Below are positions 1-7,732 of a stretch of 44,768 nt of DNA, in pieces. The stretch is from Bacteroidia bacterium. Its GTDB lineage: Bacteria; Bacteroidota; Bacteroidia; B-17B0; Aurantibacillaceae. The notes beneath the pieces were generated by a model, which saw only the letters and a program-made list of their open reading frames with translations, made no database searches and was not told the origin of the DNA. Positions within the stretch are counted from its first letter, which is position 1; each line of letters starts with the position of its first letter. The stretch covers positions 1-44,768 of the forward strand of contig JAOAHO010000006.1 of the NCBI GenBank assembly GCA_026415195.1, read 5' to 3'. The translations under genes were made by a program, and so were the position numbers.

Positions 1-2175
1 AGCTATAGCATCCACCCTTAATGTTTTGCTTTGGGTTACGGGCCCTGCATGCACCCTGGCCGACCAAAAACCCAATTGGGCATTTTCAGGTAAGGGAACC
101 GCAAAAGTGTAAAGCCCGTTTTCTGAATATTCTTTGGAAACACGATATACAACGTTTCCGGTAGGATTCAACAACTCCAAATGAACAGGAAGCCCGTTAA
201 AGTAATTTTTGTCCCTGGCATGTGTCATAACTCCTAGGAACACAGTATCGCCGGGCCTCCACACTCCCCTTTCGGTATATAAGAATACTTTGGCTCCTTT
301 TTTGGAATTATTTCCACCGGCTTCAAACATGGAAGTGCCCAAAGAATATTCATCAAGGCGGATATAATTCTTCAGGTGGCCTTTGGTTGCCACAATAAGG
401 GCCACCGGTTCAGGGCTGTTAAACTCTGCGTGGCCATCGCCGTCAGTTGTATTAGTACCCAGTAATTTTCGTTGAAGCGAATAGGCCTCGATGCTGACAT
501 TTTTGAGCGGTTCAGTTGTGTTAAGATCATTGGCAAAAACATGATATTTTTTTCCGGGCGTTCGCTTTACAGTTAAACCTATATTACTAACCAGAAAATT
601 TCTTGCTTTCATGGTATTATAACCGTCATAGTAACTTGAATGACAAGGGTTCTTTGCTTGCTCCCAACTGTAGGGTTCATCCTCATCATAATATGTATTA
701 TCTATATCGGAATAATATGCATAAAATTCTGCATCTTCAGATTCATCAGCTTTTAATTGCTGAATGGAAGCTTCATATACATCCGATGCTCCAATGCAAT
801 TGCATGCAGAATATTTTTTTTTGAATTTCAACACCACTCGGTATATACACCCCGGGTCGGTTTTAATTAATTCTTTTAAATTCAAAAAATGCCTCGTTTT
901 TATTTTATAATCCGCAGGATTGATAATATTTAAAGGAATGGTTTTGGATAGGACCTTTTTACCGTAATAAGTTAAATTACTATTGTCGTCCCAGTTGTTG
1001 AACAGGAAAAAGGAAACCAGGTTATCCTGAAAAATTTTGAAAATTTCCACATCCACGGCTTTCAGGTTAACGGATTCAAAGGGAATTAATATATCTTCCT
1101 TTTCAGAAGCAGGTGGAATGATATTCCCTTTGTCTGCAAAAGACACACTTGGCCTGGCATCCGGAATATCAAAATACAGAATGGTGTCTTTACCGAAATT
1201 TTGACCAAAGATGTTTTTTAGGTTTTTAAAAACAGTAAATTTTACTTTTTTGTCATAGATGTTTTCAGGAAAAATAAGTAAAACGTTGTTTTGCAAAACA
1301 TAATTAAATTTTAATAATGCCGACTCGGGAACGACAAAGGATTCAGCAGGAACTTTGTTGCTTAAAGCATCTGAAAAAACCATTCGAAGAACGGCATCGT
1401 CCCTGTTGGCAGGGATGTCGGCCGAAATTAAAGCAAAATGATTTTTACGCGGAACCAACAAATCGAAAGTATATTTTTCATCTGAACCCCAATCTTTCAG
1501 TGTTAATTGTATTACCCTGTCGAAATTTGTCCTGGGGATTCCATTGATGACGAAGCGATGCGTGCGCCCATCGGGTTCATGGCTCCAGGTGATATTTAAT
1601 TTTTCATTGGCCGTCAGCAACGGGTAAAGTTCATCGGGTTTGATTTTATCGGATGAATAAATGGTACCCGAAAAATCATACGCCGTGCCGTCTTCGTTTA
1701 TCTCGGGAACTCCGGCCTGGAATTTCAGTTTTTTTGGAACAACGCTATATGCGAACTCAAATTCCTCACAATCATCCGGAACGCCTTTAAATATGGAACT
1801 TAATTCCAATGTGCAATTAATTTTCTCACCATGCTTCATGGGTTCTTCAGGAATGATGCGGAGCGTTTTATCATCCTGCCATTCCGCCTTGAATTTGAAA
1901 GAAGGACTGAAATCCAAAAACTTTCCGGGATCTTCCGAAATTTTATTTCTGATTTCTTCTGCCGGGCTTTGATTAAACCTTACCATGACAGCCGACTCCG
2001 ACAACAACATACCGGAAGTGTGTGCCGATATCCATGGTGAATACCTGGCGCGGCTAACCAATTCATTATTTTGTGTAGCGGATTTGAAAACATTTTTTAA
2101 GCTGTTATATGCATAAGGGGCAAGAATACCCGTTCCCAATCCGCCCAAAAACAAAAAAATCTTTACTTTATTCAT
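1..2175 (-). CDS. Alpha-2-macroglobulin-like protein, N-terminal 725 codons (partial)
   Basis: Reading leftward from ATG at 2175, the frame stays open for 725 codons to the window edge. The protein begins with a hydrophobic segment (MNKVKIFLFLGGLGTGIL) that is a signal peptide or membrane anchor. Long beta-rich stretches follow, and near residues 635-655 comes the segment ERGVWRPGDTVFLGV, typical of the MG domain of bacterial alpha-2-macroglobulins (YfaS type). In that family large envelope proteins trap or inhibit foreign proteases, often beside a peptidoglycan glycosyltransferase. The bait region and any thioester would lie outside the window, so I cannot say whether this copy is of the thioester type. 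It is transcribed divergently from sucD across about 110 bp, and I see no convincing promoter for it there. The family call is firm; the detailed role is inferred. Confidence 0.85.
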   Translation of the reverse strand, partial: MNKVKIFLFLGGLGTGILAPYAYNSLKNVFKSATQNNELVSRARYSPWISAHTSGMLLSESAVMVRFNQSPAEEIRNKISEDPGKFLDFSPSFKFKAEWQDDKTLRIIPEEPMKHGEKINCTLELSSIFKGVPDDCEEFEFAYSVVPKKLKFQAGVPEINEDGTAYDFSGTIYSSDKIKPDELYPLLTANEKLNITWSHEPDGRTHRFVINGIPRTNFDRVIQLTLKDWGSDEKYTFDLLVPRKNHFALISADIPANRDDAVLRMVFSDALSNKVPAESFVVPESALLKFNYVLQNNVLLIFPENIYDKKVKFTVFKNLKNIFGQNFGKDTILYFDIPDARPSVSFADKGNIIPPASEKEDILIPFESVNLKAVDVEIFKIFQDNLVSFFLFNNWDDNSNLTYYGKKVLSKTIPLNIINPADYKIKTRHFLNLKELIKTDPGCIYRVVLKFKKKYSACNCIGASDVYEASIQQLKADESEDAEFYAYYSDIDNTYYDEDEPYSWEQAKNPCHSSYYDGYNTMKARNFLVSNIGLTVKRTPGKKYHVFANDLNTTEPLKNVSIEAYSLQRKLLGTNTTDGDGHAEFNSPEPVALIVATKGHLKNYIRLDEYSLGTSMFEAGGNNSKKGAKVFLYTERGVWRPGDTVFLGVMTHARDKNYFNGLPVHLELLNPTGNVVYRVSKEYSENGLYTFAVPLPENAQLGFWSARVHAGPVTQSKTLRVDAIA

Positions 2176-2262
2176 AGCATTAAAAATAAATGATTTTTTT
2201 CGGGTACTGATGTTCGAAACATTATTTTTCCATAATTTTTAACTAAGATAACCTACAATCCT

Positions 2263-2270
2263 TATATTTG
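2263..2270 (+). promoter_or_regulatory. Candidate -7 element (TATATTTG) for sucD
   Basis: TATATTTG matches the Bacteroidota -7 consensus TAnnTTTG. Transcription would start near 2277, about 12 nt before the ATG at 2289. A possible TTG start at 2268 lies inside this element, which argues against using it. No clear -33 TTTG is seen. Confidence 0.6.
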
Positions 2271-2288
2271 GCAAAAATTAAAAACCAT

Positions 2289-3173
2289 ATGGGGGTTTTG
2301 GTGAATAAAAACTCAAAAGTAATTGTACAAGGCTTTACCGGTAGTGAAGGCACCTTTCATGCAACGCAGATGATAGAATACGGAACCAAAGTGGTAGGGG
2401 GTGTAACTCCCGGAAAAGGAGGGAGTATGCACCTGGACAGACCGGTATTCAATACGGTATATGAAGCCGTTCAGAACACCGGGGCCGATGTATCGATTAT
2501 ATTTGTCCCGGCACCCTTTGCAGCCGATGCCGTAATGGAAGCAGCCGATGCTGGCATCAAAGTAATTGTATGTATAACGGAAGGAATTCCGGTTCAGGAT
2601 ATGGTGGTGGCCAAAGAATTTGTGAAGTCGCGCGGGGGCAGGTTAATCGGGCCGAATTGTCCCGGGGTCATCACCGCCGGCGAAGCCAAAGTGGGCATCA
2701 TGCCAGGTTTTGTTTTTAAGCCCGGCAGGATAGGTATTGTATCAAAGAGCGGCACCCTCACTTATGAAGCCGCCGACCAGCTTGTCAAAGCCGGATTAGG
2801 CGTGAGCACGGCCATCGGCATTGGGGGCGACCCCGTCATCGGTACTTCCACCAAAGAAGCCGTTGAACTTCTGATGAACGACCCCGATACCGATGCCATC
2901 GTGATGATTGGAGAAATCGGGGGCACCTATGAAGCCGATGCAGCCCGTTGGATAAAAGCCAACGGAAATAAAAAACCCGTGGTAGGCTTTATCGCAGGGC
3001 AAACTGCACCCAAAGGCAGAACCATGGGACATGCCGGAGCCATCGTAGGCGGAAAAGACGATACTGCTCAGGCCAAAATGGAAATCATGCGCCAGAACGG
3101 GCTTTATGTAGTTGAGAGCCCTGCAGAAATCGGCAAAACCATGGCATCCGTTCTTAAAGGAGTAAACGTTTAA
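2289..3173 (+). CDS. sucD: Succinyl-CoA synthetase (ADP/GDP-forming) alpha subunit
   Basis: This TCA-cycle enzyme subunit interconverts succinyl-CoA and succinate with substrate-level phosphorylation and forms a complex with SucB. The N-terminus [18 protein letters not shown] and the segment GGVTPGKGG are the CoA-binding fold. The segment [10 protein letters not shown] and the phosphohistidine loop GHAGAIVGG (His248) complete the signature. The length of 294 residues fits the family at about 290. I chose the ATG at 2289 over a TTG seven codons upstream because family members start at this point and because the TTG falls inside the predicted -7 element. sucB is not adjacent, which is common in this phylum. 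The MBL-fold gene follows after 24 nt and is probably co-transcribed. Confidence 0.96.
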   Translation: MGVLVNKNSKVIVQGFTGSEGTFHATQMIEYGTKVVGGVTPGKGGSMHLDRPVFNTVYEAVQNTGADVSIIFVPAPFAADAVMEAADAGIKVIVCITEGIPVQDMVVAKEFVKSRGGRLIGPNCPGVITAGEAKVGIMPGFVFKPGRIGIVSKSGTLTYEAADQLVKAGLGVSTAIGIGGDPVIGTSTKEAVELLMNDPDTDAIVMIGEIGGTYEADAARWIKANGNKKPVVGFIAGQTAPKGRTMGHAGAIVGGKDDTAQAKMEIMRQNGLYVVESPAEIGKTMASVLKGVNV

Positions 3174-3197
3174 TTTCTTTTTACCAGTTCCAACACC

Positions 3198-4034
3198 ATG
3201 CAACTATTTACGGTTCATGCCGGATTTTTCAAATTAGACGGCGGGGCCATGTTCGGCGTGGTGCCCAAAAGCATCTGGAATAAAATAAACCCTGCCGACG
3301 AAAACAACATGTGTTCCTGGGCCATGCGTTGCCTGCTGGTGCAGGACGGCAACCGAAACATTCTGATAGACAACGGCATCGGGAACAAACAAGACGAAAA
3401 ATTTTTCAGTTATTATTACCTGCACGGTAACGAAACCCTTGACGGCTCATTAAAAAAAATAGGGCTTTCAAGGAACGATATAACGGACGTGGTCCTTACG
3501 CATCTTCATTTCGACCACTGCGGCGGAAGCATTGAAAAGACAAACGACGGAAAATTTGTCCCGGCATTCCCCAACGCCCGTTACTGGAGCAATGAAGAAC
3601 ATTGGAACTGGGCAGTAAATCCGAATGCCCGAGAAAAAGCATCCTTTTTAAAAGAAAACATAATTCCCATTCAGGAAAGCGGCCAACTTAATTTTCTGAA
3701 AAAAGGGGAAAACCTCACCGAGCATCTGTCGTTCGAATGGGTCTATGGGCATACGGAAGCCATGATGTTGCCCAAACTAAAATATAAAGGCAAAACTTTA
3801 CTCTTCATGGCCGACCTTGTTCCCTCATCAGGGCATGTGCCTCTGCCCTATGTCATGGCCTACGATATGCGGCCGCTGCAAACCCTTTCGGAAAAAGAAA
3901 AAATTCTGAGTCAACTTGCAGATGAAGAAGGTATTTTATTTTTTGAACACGACCCTCAGACAGAGTGTGCCACCATTGAAAGAACTGAAAAGGGCTTTAG
4001 GGTAAAAGATAAATTCATGCTCTCAGAATTATAA
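3198..4034 (+). CDS. MBL-fold metallo-hydrolase
   Basis: A 278-residue metallo-beta-lactamase-fold protein. The zinc-binding motif THLHFDHCGG puts ligands at His102, His104, Asp106 and His107. Further ligands are plausibly the histidine in VYGHTEAM and the aspartate in LLFMADLVPSSGH. There is no signal peptide, so it is probably cytoplasmic. The central segment rich in Trp and Asn (NARYWSNEEHWNW) resembles the lactonase/hydrolase branch of the superfamily rather than true beta-lactamases or RNase Z. Substrate cannot be told from sequence. It lies 24 nt after sucD on the same strand and was probably transcribed with it, but I see no functional link to the TCA cycle. Confidence 0.85.
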   Translation: MQLFTVHAGFFKLDGGAMFGVVPKSIWNKINPADENNMCSWAMRCLLVQDGNRNILIDNGIGNKQDEKFFSYYYLHGNETLDGSLKKIGLSRNDITDVVLTHLHFDHCGGSIEKTNDGKFVPAFPNARYWSNEEHWNWAVNPNAREKASFLKENIIPIQESGQLNFLKKGENLTEHLSFEWVYGHTEAMMLPKLKYKGKTLLFMADLVPSSGHVPLPYVMAYDMRPLQTLSEKEKILSQLADEEGILFFEHDPQTECATIERTEKGFRVKDKFMLSEL

Positions 4035-4133
4035 ATTTCATTTACTAAACCGGCATTAACAGGAAAAAGTAACCATTTTTTAAACTCCCGGTAAAAAAAA
4101 TTTCAGGTAGATTTTATGACTTCACAGTAAAAA

Positions 4134-5084
4134 ATGACTGATGTTATATTATTACTCATTGCGGGACTCGTATTATTTCTCTTCGGCGTTACAAAATTAT
4201 CCGATGAACTTAAAGAAAACATTGGAAGTAAAGCAAAATTTTTAATTGAAAAATATACATCTACCGTTCTCAGCGGCTTAATATTGGGAACCATAGCCAC
4301 CATAATACTGGATTCATCATCGGCCGTAATCATCCTGGCAATCGTGATGGTAAATTCCAATGTTATTACATTTCGCCAAACGATGGGGATAGTCATGGGC
4401 GCCAACATAGGAACAACCATGAGCAGCCAAATCATTGCCATGAACATTGGAAAATACTCCCCTATCCTTTTATTTATCGGATTTCTGATAGTTTTTCTTT
4501 CAAATTCAATTAAACTAAAAAAATACGGAAATATTATTTTATTTTTCGGTTTACTTTTCTTTGGGCTCCATACCATGGAAAATGCCATTGAACCCTTAAA
4601 ACAAAAGAACACTTTTATGGAAATGCTTAAAAGTACCGAAAATCCAATTAGAGGTACACTTATCGGAGCATTCGTTACGCTCATTATTCAATCTTCTTCA
4701 GCAACAGTTGGAATGTCTATTGTATTGGCTAAAAAGGGAATAATAACTTTGAAAGGAGGAATAGCCGTAATGATGGGGGCTGAATTAGGGACATGCAGCG
4801 ACACTTTGCTTGCTACCATAAACGGAACCCGACAAGCTCTTAAAACAGGATTGTTTCATACTACATTCAATTTGTTATCGATTATTATCGGATTAATGTT
4901 TTTCAACCCTTTTCATAATTTAATTGAAAATCTGAGCGGGAATGTATCCCACGAGAGGGCATTGGCAAATGCCCATGTTATTTTTAACGTTTTGGGAGTT
5001 TTGATTTTTATTTGGTTTATACCTTTTTTTGAAAAAATTTTGAATCTGGTTATTCCTGACAAAATAATGAATATTAAATCTTAA
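4134..5084 (+). CDS. Na/Pi-cotransporter family membrane protein
   Basis: A 316-residue polytopic membrane protein with the inverted-repeat architecture of the Na+/phosphate cotransporter (NptA/PhoU-type) family. The two half-repeats carry the paired signatures DSSSAVIILAIVM with GANIGTTMSSQI, and QSSSATVGMSIVLA with GAELGTCSDTL. The canonical QSSSAT is therefore kept in the second half but is DSSSAV in the first. It ends after the membrane part, so it lacks the cytoplasmic PhoU-like domain found in the longer members. Inferred role: sodium-coupled phosphate transport, in or out. It starts about 100 bp after the MBL-fold gene, and I see no TAnnTTTG in that gap, so read-through from the sucD promoter is possible. 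Confidence 0.85.
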   Translation: MTDVILLLIAGLVLFLFGVTKLSDELKENIGSKAKFLIEKYTSTVLSGLILGTIATIILDSSSAVIILAIVMVNSNVITFRQTMGIVMGANIGTTMSSQIIAMNIGKYSPILLFIGFLIVFLSNSIKLKKYGNIILFFGLLFFGLHTMENAIEPLKQKNTFMEMLKSTENPIRGTLIGAFVTLIIQSSSATVGMSIVLAKKGIITLKGGIAVMMGAELGTCSDTLLATINGTRQALKTGLFHTTFNLLSIIIGLMFFNPFHNLIENLSGNVSHERALANAHVIFNVLGVLIFIWFIPFFEKILNLVIPDKIMNIKS

Positions 5085-5111
5085 TCCTTATTTAACTTAT
5101 CAATAGGGATT

Positions 5112-5255
5112 AGGGCGTGTCCCTGCCGCTTGCCTTCGGCAAGCGGCAGGGCCGGGCTGCTTCGGGCTTCGCTGTCGCTTCGGCACGGCGCGTGTGCGGC
5201 TCGCTTCGCTCGCCGCACCCCGCCGGTGCGCTGCGCCCCTCCGCATCCCTCACGC
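5112..5255 (+). repeat. GC-rich intergenic repeat element with strong hairpins
   Basis: A sharply GC-rich block of about 144 bp in otherwise AT-rich intergenic DNA. It begins AGGGCGTGTCCC and ends CATCCCTCACGC, so GCGTG and CACGC form short inverted ends. It contains a perfect 14-bp stem with a 3-nt loop (5121-5151) and a second stem, TGCGGC/GCCGCA (5195-5217). Open reading frames through it on both strands look like translated repeat, not protein. From memory, sequences opening with GGGCGTG and closing with ATCCCTnACGC are common between genes in many Bacteroidota; their nature is unsettled. The first hairpin may also serve as a terminator, although it has no U-tract. Confidence 0.7.
5121..5151. 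terminator. Perfect 14-bp stem-loop, possible terminator
   Basis: CCCTGCCGCTTGCC pairs perfectly with GGCAAGCGGCAGGG around a TTC loop, 37 bp after the phosphate-transporter gene. There is no run of T after it, so it is not a classic intrinsic terminator. It could stop transcription or protect mRNA 3' ends from either side, but it is also an integral part of the GC-rich repeat. Confidence 0.4.
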
Positions 5256-5267
5256 ATAAAAAATTTA

Positions 5268-5435
5268 CGGTGGCTGAGTAGGGCAAAGCCCGCATCGAAT
5301 TATCCGGTGGCTGAGTAGGACGAAGTCCGTATCGAAGCCACCGGTTACTAAGCAAAACGCAGCCCCTAACGAGACCACCGAAAAAAATATACTGCCCGGT
5401 GGCTGAGTAGGAAGGAGTCCGTATCGAAGCCGCCG
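5268..5435. repeat. Three palindromic REP-like units (GGTGGCTGAGTAGG...)
   Basis: Three units start with the identical 14-mer GGTGGCTGAGTAGG at 5269, 5306 and 5398. Unit 2 (5304-5344) has a perfect 9-bp outer stem (CCGGTGGCT with AGCCACCGG) and an inner stem GGAC-GAA-GTCC. Unit 1 has the inner stem GGGC-AAA-GCCC, a compensatory change relative to unit 2, but its right outer arm is degraded. Unit 3 (5397-5435) keeps CGGTGGCT with AGCCGCCG through one G-U pair. Between units 2 and 3, ACCACCG at 5374-5380 looks like a remnant right arm. The covariation indicates selection for, or copying of, a folded structure. It may be a REP/BIME-like or non-autonomous mobile repeat. Confidence 0.75.
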
Positions 5436-5508
5436 ATCGGTATTTAAATTTCAAAAAAAATTATTAATTTCCATTAAATGGAGTACTTGATTTAATTGAC
5501 GCAAAATT

Positions 5509-6306
5509 TCAACCTACAAAAATTTTGATTGTGGATTTATGTAAAATGCTATCATTCTTTAAAATCAGGCCGAAGTGAAAGGCATCTAAAAACAGATTTG
5601 GTCCGTTAATCTGATTGATTAATTCCGTCCATCCTTTATACATCCCCCTCGACCAGTAAATATCATCGGCAATCAGGATTTTTAAATTCCTGCACTTGTT
5701 CAATAGGAGTGAAGAATATTTCAGAAAAGGTTCTTTTTTATGATTACCGTCTATAATCACGGCATCATACTCCTCCAACGGTTGTTTTTCCAAAAAATCA
5801 TCGAAGGTTTCATGAAAAACCCTAACGTTCCCGGCTCCGTATTTGTTAAGCAAATTCCTTGCAAATTCACAATATGCACCGGCAGCATCCACCGTATCCA
5901 CCCGCACATCATCTCCCAAGCCCGACAATGCCAGTGCATTTATCCCTAAATTGGTTCCCAGTTCCAATATGTTTTTACATTTTAAATAATTCAACATTTT
6001 AAAATACAATCCCGACTTCCAATGCGGGGAGCAGGAAGCCGCATAAACCTCCTTTACTTTTCTTTGGCTCATTTTTCCCAACGTTTTGCTGCCCGCACCA
6101 AAATCCTCCACATTCAATATTTCAGTATTTGCCCTCAATTCATCCCTTACTTTCAGCATTTTGTTGAGATGATAAAAATCCGCTTTTTGATACACCGCTC
6201 CTTCCAGAAACCGATATAAAAATTCCGAATGTATGCCATGGCCCCTCTTATGCGAATGAATAAAATGCTCCAGATATTTTATCACTCTGAAAATTGTATC
6301 CTTCAT
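5509..6306 (-). CDS. Class I SAM-dependent methyltransferase
   Basis: A 265-residue protein with a Rossmann-type methyltransferase fold. Motif I is ILELGTNLGINALALS; an acidic motif VDTVDAAG follows where the ribose is bound, then YDAVIIDGNHKKEP and LKILIADDIYWS. The N-terminal segment with HKRGHGIHSEFLYRF is typical of a Bacteroidota methyltransferase family of unassigned substrate. The fold is closest to O-methyltransferases, but I cannot name a substrate. I chose the ATG at 6306, two nt after the stop of the HTTM gene, over an upstream ATG at 6330 that would overlap that gene. It is the last gene of the leftward five-gene operon and runs toward the repeat block. Confidence 0.8.
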   Translation of the reverse strand: MKDTIFRVIKYLEHFIHSHKRGHGIHSEFLYRFLEGAVYQKADFYHLNKMLKVRDELRANTEILNVEDFGAGSKTLGKMSQRKVKEVYAASCSPHWKSGLYFKMLNYLKCKNILELGTNLGINALALSGLGDDVRVDTVDAAGAYCEFARNLLNKYGAGNVRVFHETFDDFLEKQPLEEYDAVIIDGNHKKEPFLKYSSLLLNKCRNLKILIADDIYWSRGMYKGWTELINQINGPNLFLDAFHFGLILKNDSILHKSTIKIFVG

Positions 6307-6308
6307 TT

Positions 6309-7709
6309 TCACTTCAAACAATAACACCACAGTTCTTTTTCGGGGCCATTTATCCTATATCCCGGCAAATTTATTTCTCTGAAAAAAACAAGTTCAATGC
6401 CCGCCAACTTTTCCTTTTCCATTTGCTTTTTATATTTATTGATTAAATACTTGCAATATAATGGCCTTAAAAATGTATATTCATCCCTGCTCATGTTTTC
6501 GGTTAATTTCCTCCAACGGTCGGTGGGAAAGTACACATACAAATCATCGGGCTTTTGGCCGGGGCTGCCTTTCACCGGAGATTCCAAAACATAAACGCTG
6601 CCGTCTTCCCTCCTGCCCCACGCTTCATGCCAGCCGTCGGCCCTGGGAATGTTGGGTGAGAACATGCCCCAATACTGGTTCAGGCGAAGTACATTAATCA
6701 CGTACGCCAACGGCCTGTCGGGTTCAAAAGGAAAAGATTTTACTGAAGTCAAATTTAACGTCAGGATAAGAAATAAAAGAAATGCCTTAATGATTATCCC
6801 TTCCAAAAATAAATCGTAAAAAGGATACTTTCCCGAAACATAATTTTTTTTAAAAAAATCAAATTTTTTACTTAAAAATTCCCACCATGATGTTGGAATG
6901 AATATGCTTGCCGTAGCCATGGAAATAAATGGAAAAAAACCGATCTTCATGCTTATGGCAAAGCCCGTGTGAATGAAAATCAACATCAAAAAAGCCCATG
7001 TCCTGAAGAATGAAGTTTTATAGGGCATGATAATAAATAAAGCAATAAGGCATTCCATGATATAAATCGTATAACTTAAAACCCTCATCAACCCCGGATA
7101 TTCATAAATTAAATTCCCAACAGGATACCGAATTTGATCAATGCTTAAAGCATAATATACGGCTTGCCCGTCCGGTAACCAGTCGTTGCCCTGCAGCTTA
7201 AAATATACCGTAAATAAATACACCGTAAAAATCTGGAAAATGATTAAAATGTTTCCTGATGAAATGCGTTCGTAATGATAGATTCTCTTTTGGTTATTTA
7301 TCGTAAAGTATTCAAACATATCCGTAAACAAACTCAGAAATAAAAAATTTCTGATTAAATCATCCCCCGATTGCAAAATGTATAAATTTCGGTTGTGTGC
7401 CGATACCAGTATAGCCCACAAAAAAAACTGCGTTATTTTACGCCCAATGCCTGCAATAAAAAGTACCGAAAGAAATATTTGCAAAAACAGGCAAACATAC
7501 AACCAAACCTTTCCGCCTATCCATAAATGCACCGACCAATAGCCGGGTTGCCATCCGAAATTTTTAATCAGATGCGAAGGCCAGATTCCCTCATCGCTGA
7601 AAAACGGTTCGGCGTATTGAATGCGGTAAATACCATCAAGAAGCAAAATAAATCCGATGCAAATTCTTGCCAATGAGAGCGACCGTGCATCAAGCCGGGC
7701 AAATAACAT
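6309..7709 (-). CDS. HTTM-domain membrane protein (vitamin K gamma-carboxylase-like)
   Basis: A 466-residue polytopic membrane protein. The N-terminal half shows the HTTM (horizontally transferred transmembrane) signature: LARICIGFILLLDGIYR, the segment FFSDEGIWP, and HNRNLYILQSGDDLIRNFL, followed by YLFTVYFKLQGNDWLPDGQAV. HTTM domains are related to vitamin K-dependent gamma-glutamyl carboxylase; the bacterial members have no settled function. The C-terminal 130 residues are soluble-looking, with a segment rich in Trp (LNQYWGMFSPNIPRADGWHEAWG) shared by the longer HTTM proteins. The ATG at 7709 is preferred to a TTG seven codons upstream. It is the fourth gene of the leftward operon. Confidence 0.82.
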   Translation of the reverse strand: MLFARLDARSLSLARICIGFILLLDGIYRIQYAEPFFSDEGIWPSHLIKNFGWQPGYWSVHLWIGGKVWLYVCLFLQIFLSVLFIAGIGRKITQFFLWAILVSAHNRNLYILQSGDDLIRNFLFLSLFTDMFEYFTINNQKRIYHYERISSGNILIIFQIFTVYLFTVYFKLQGNDWLPDGQAVYYALSIDQIRYPVGNLIYEYPGLMRVLSYTIYIMECLIALFIIMPYKTSFFRTWAFLMLIFIHTGFAISMKIGFFPFISMATASIFIPTSWWEFLSKKFDFFKKNYVSGKYPFYDLFLEGIIIKAFLLFLILTLNLTSVKSFPFEPDRPLAYVINVLRLNQYWGMFSPNIPRADGWHEAWGRREDGSVYVLESPVKGSPGQKPDDLYVYFPTDRWRKLTENMSRDEYTFLRPLYCKYLINKYKKQMEKEKLAGIELVFFREINLPGYRINGPEKELWCYCLK

Positions 7710-7732
7710 TATTTTATGGCGAACTTCCAAGC

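Noticed and set aside
2796-3203. 135-residue antisense frame opposite sucD
   Set aside because: The sense strand encodes highly conserved SucD throughout, and the antisense product has no recognisable feature.
5268-5435. Possible CRISPR-like repeat array
   Set aside because: Only three units, unequal spacing, internal stems in the repeat and no cas genes nearby.
5110-5454. 114-residue leftward reading frame and a 62-residue rightward one over the GC-rich block
   Set aside because: They are translations of palindromic repeats and hairpins, have no domain pattern and no promoter or plausible start context.
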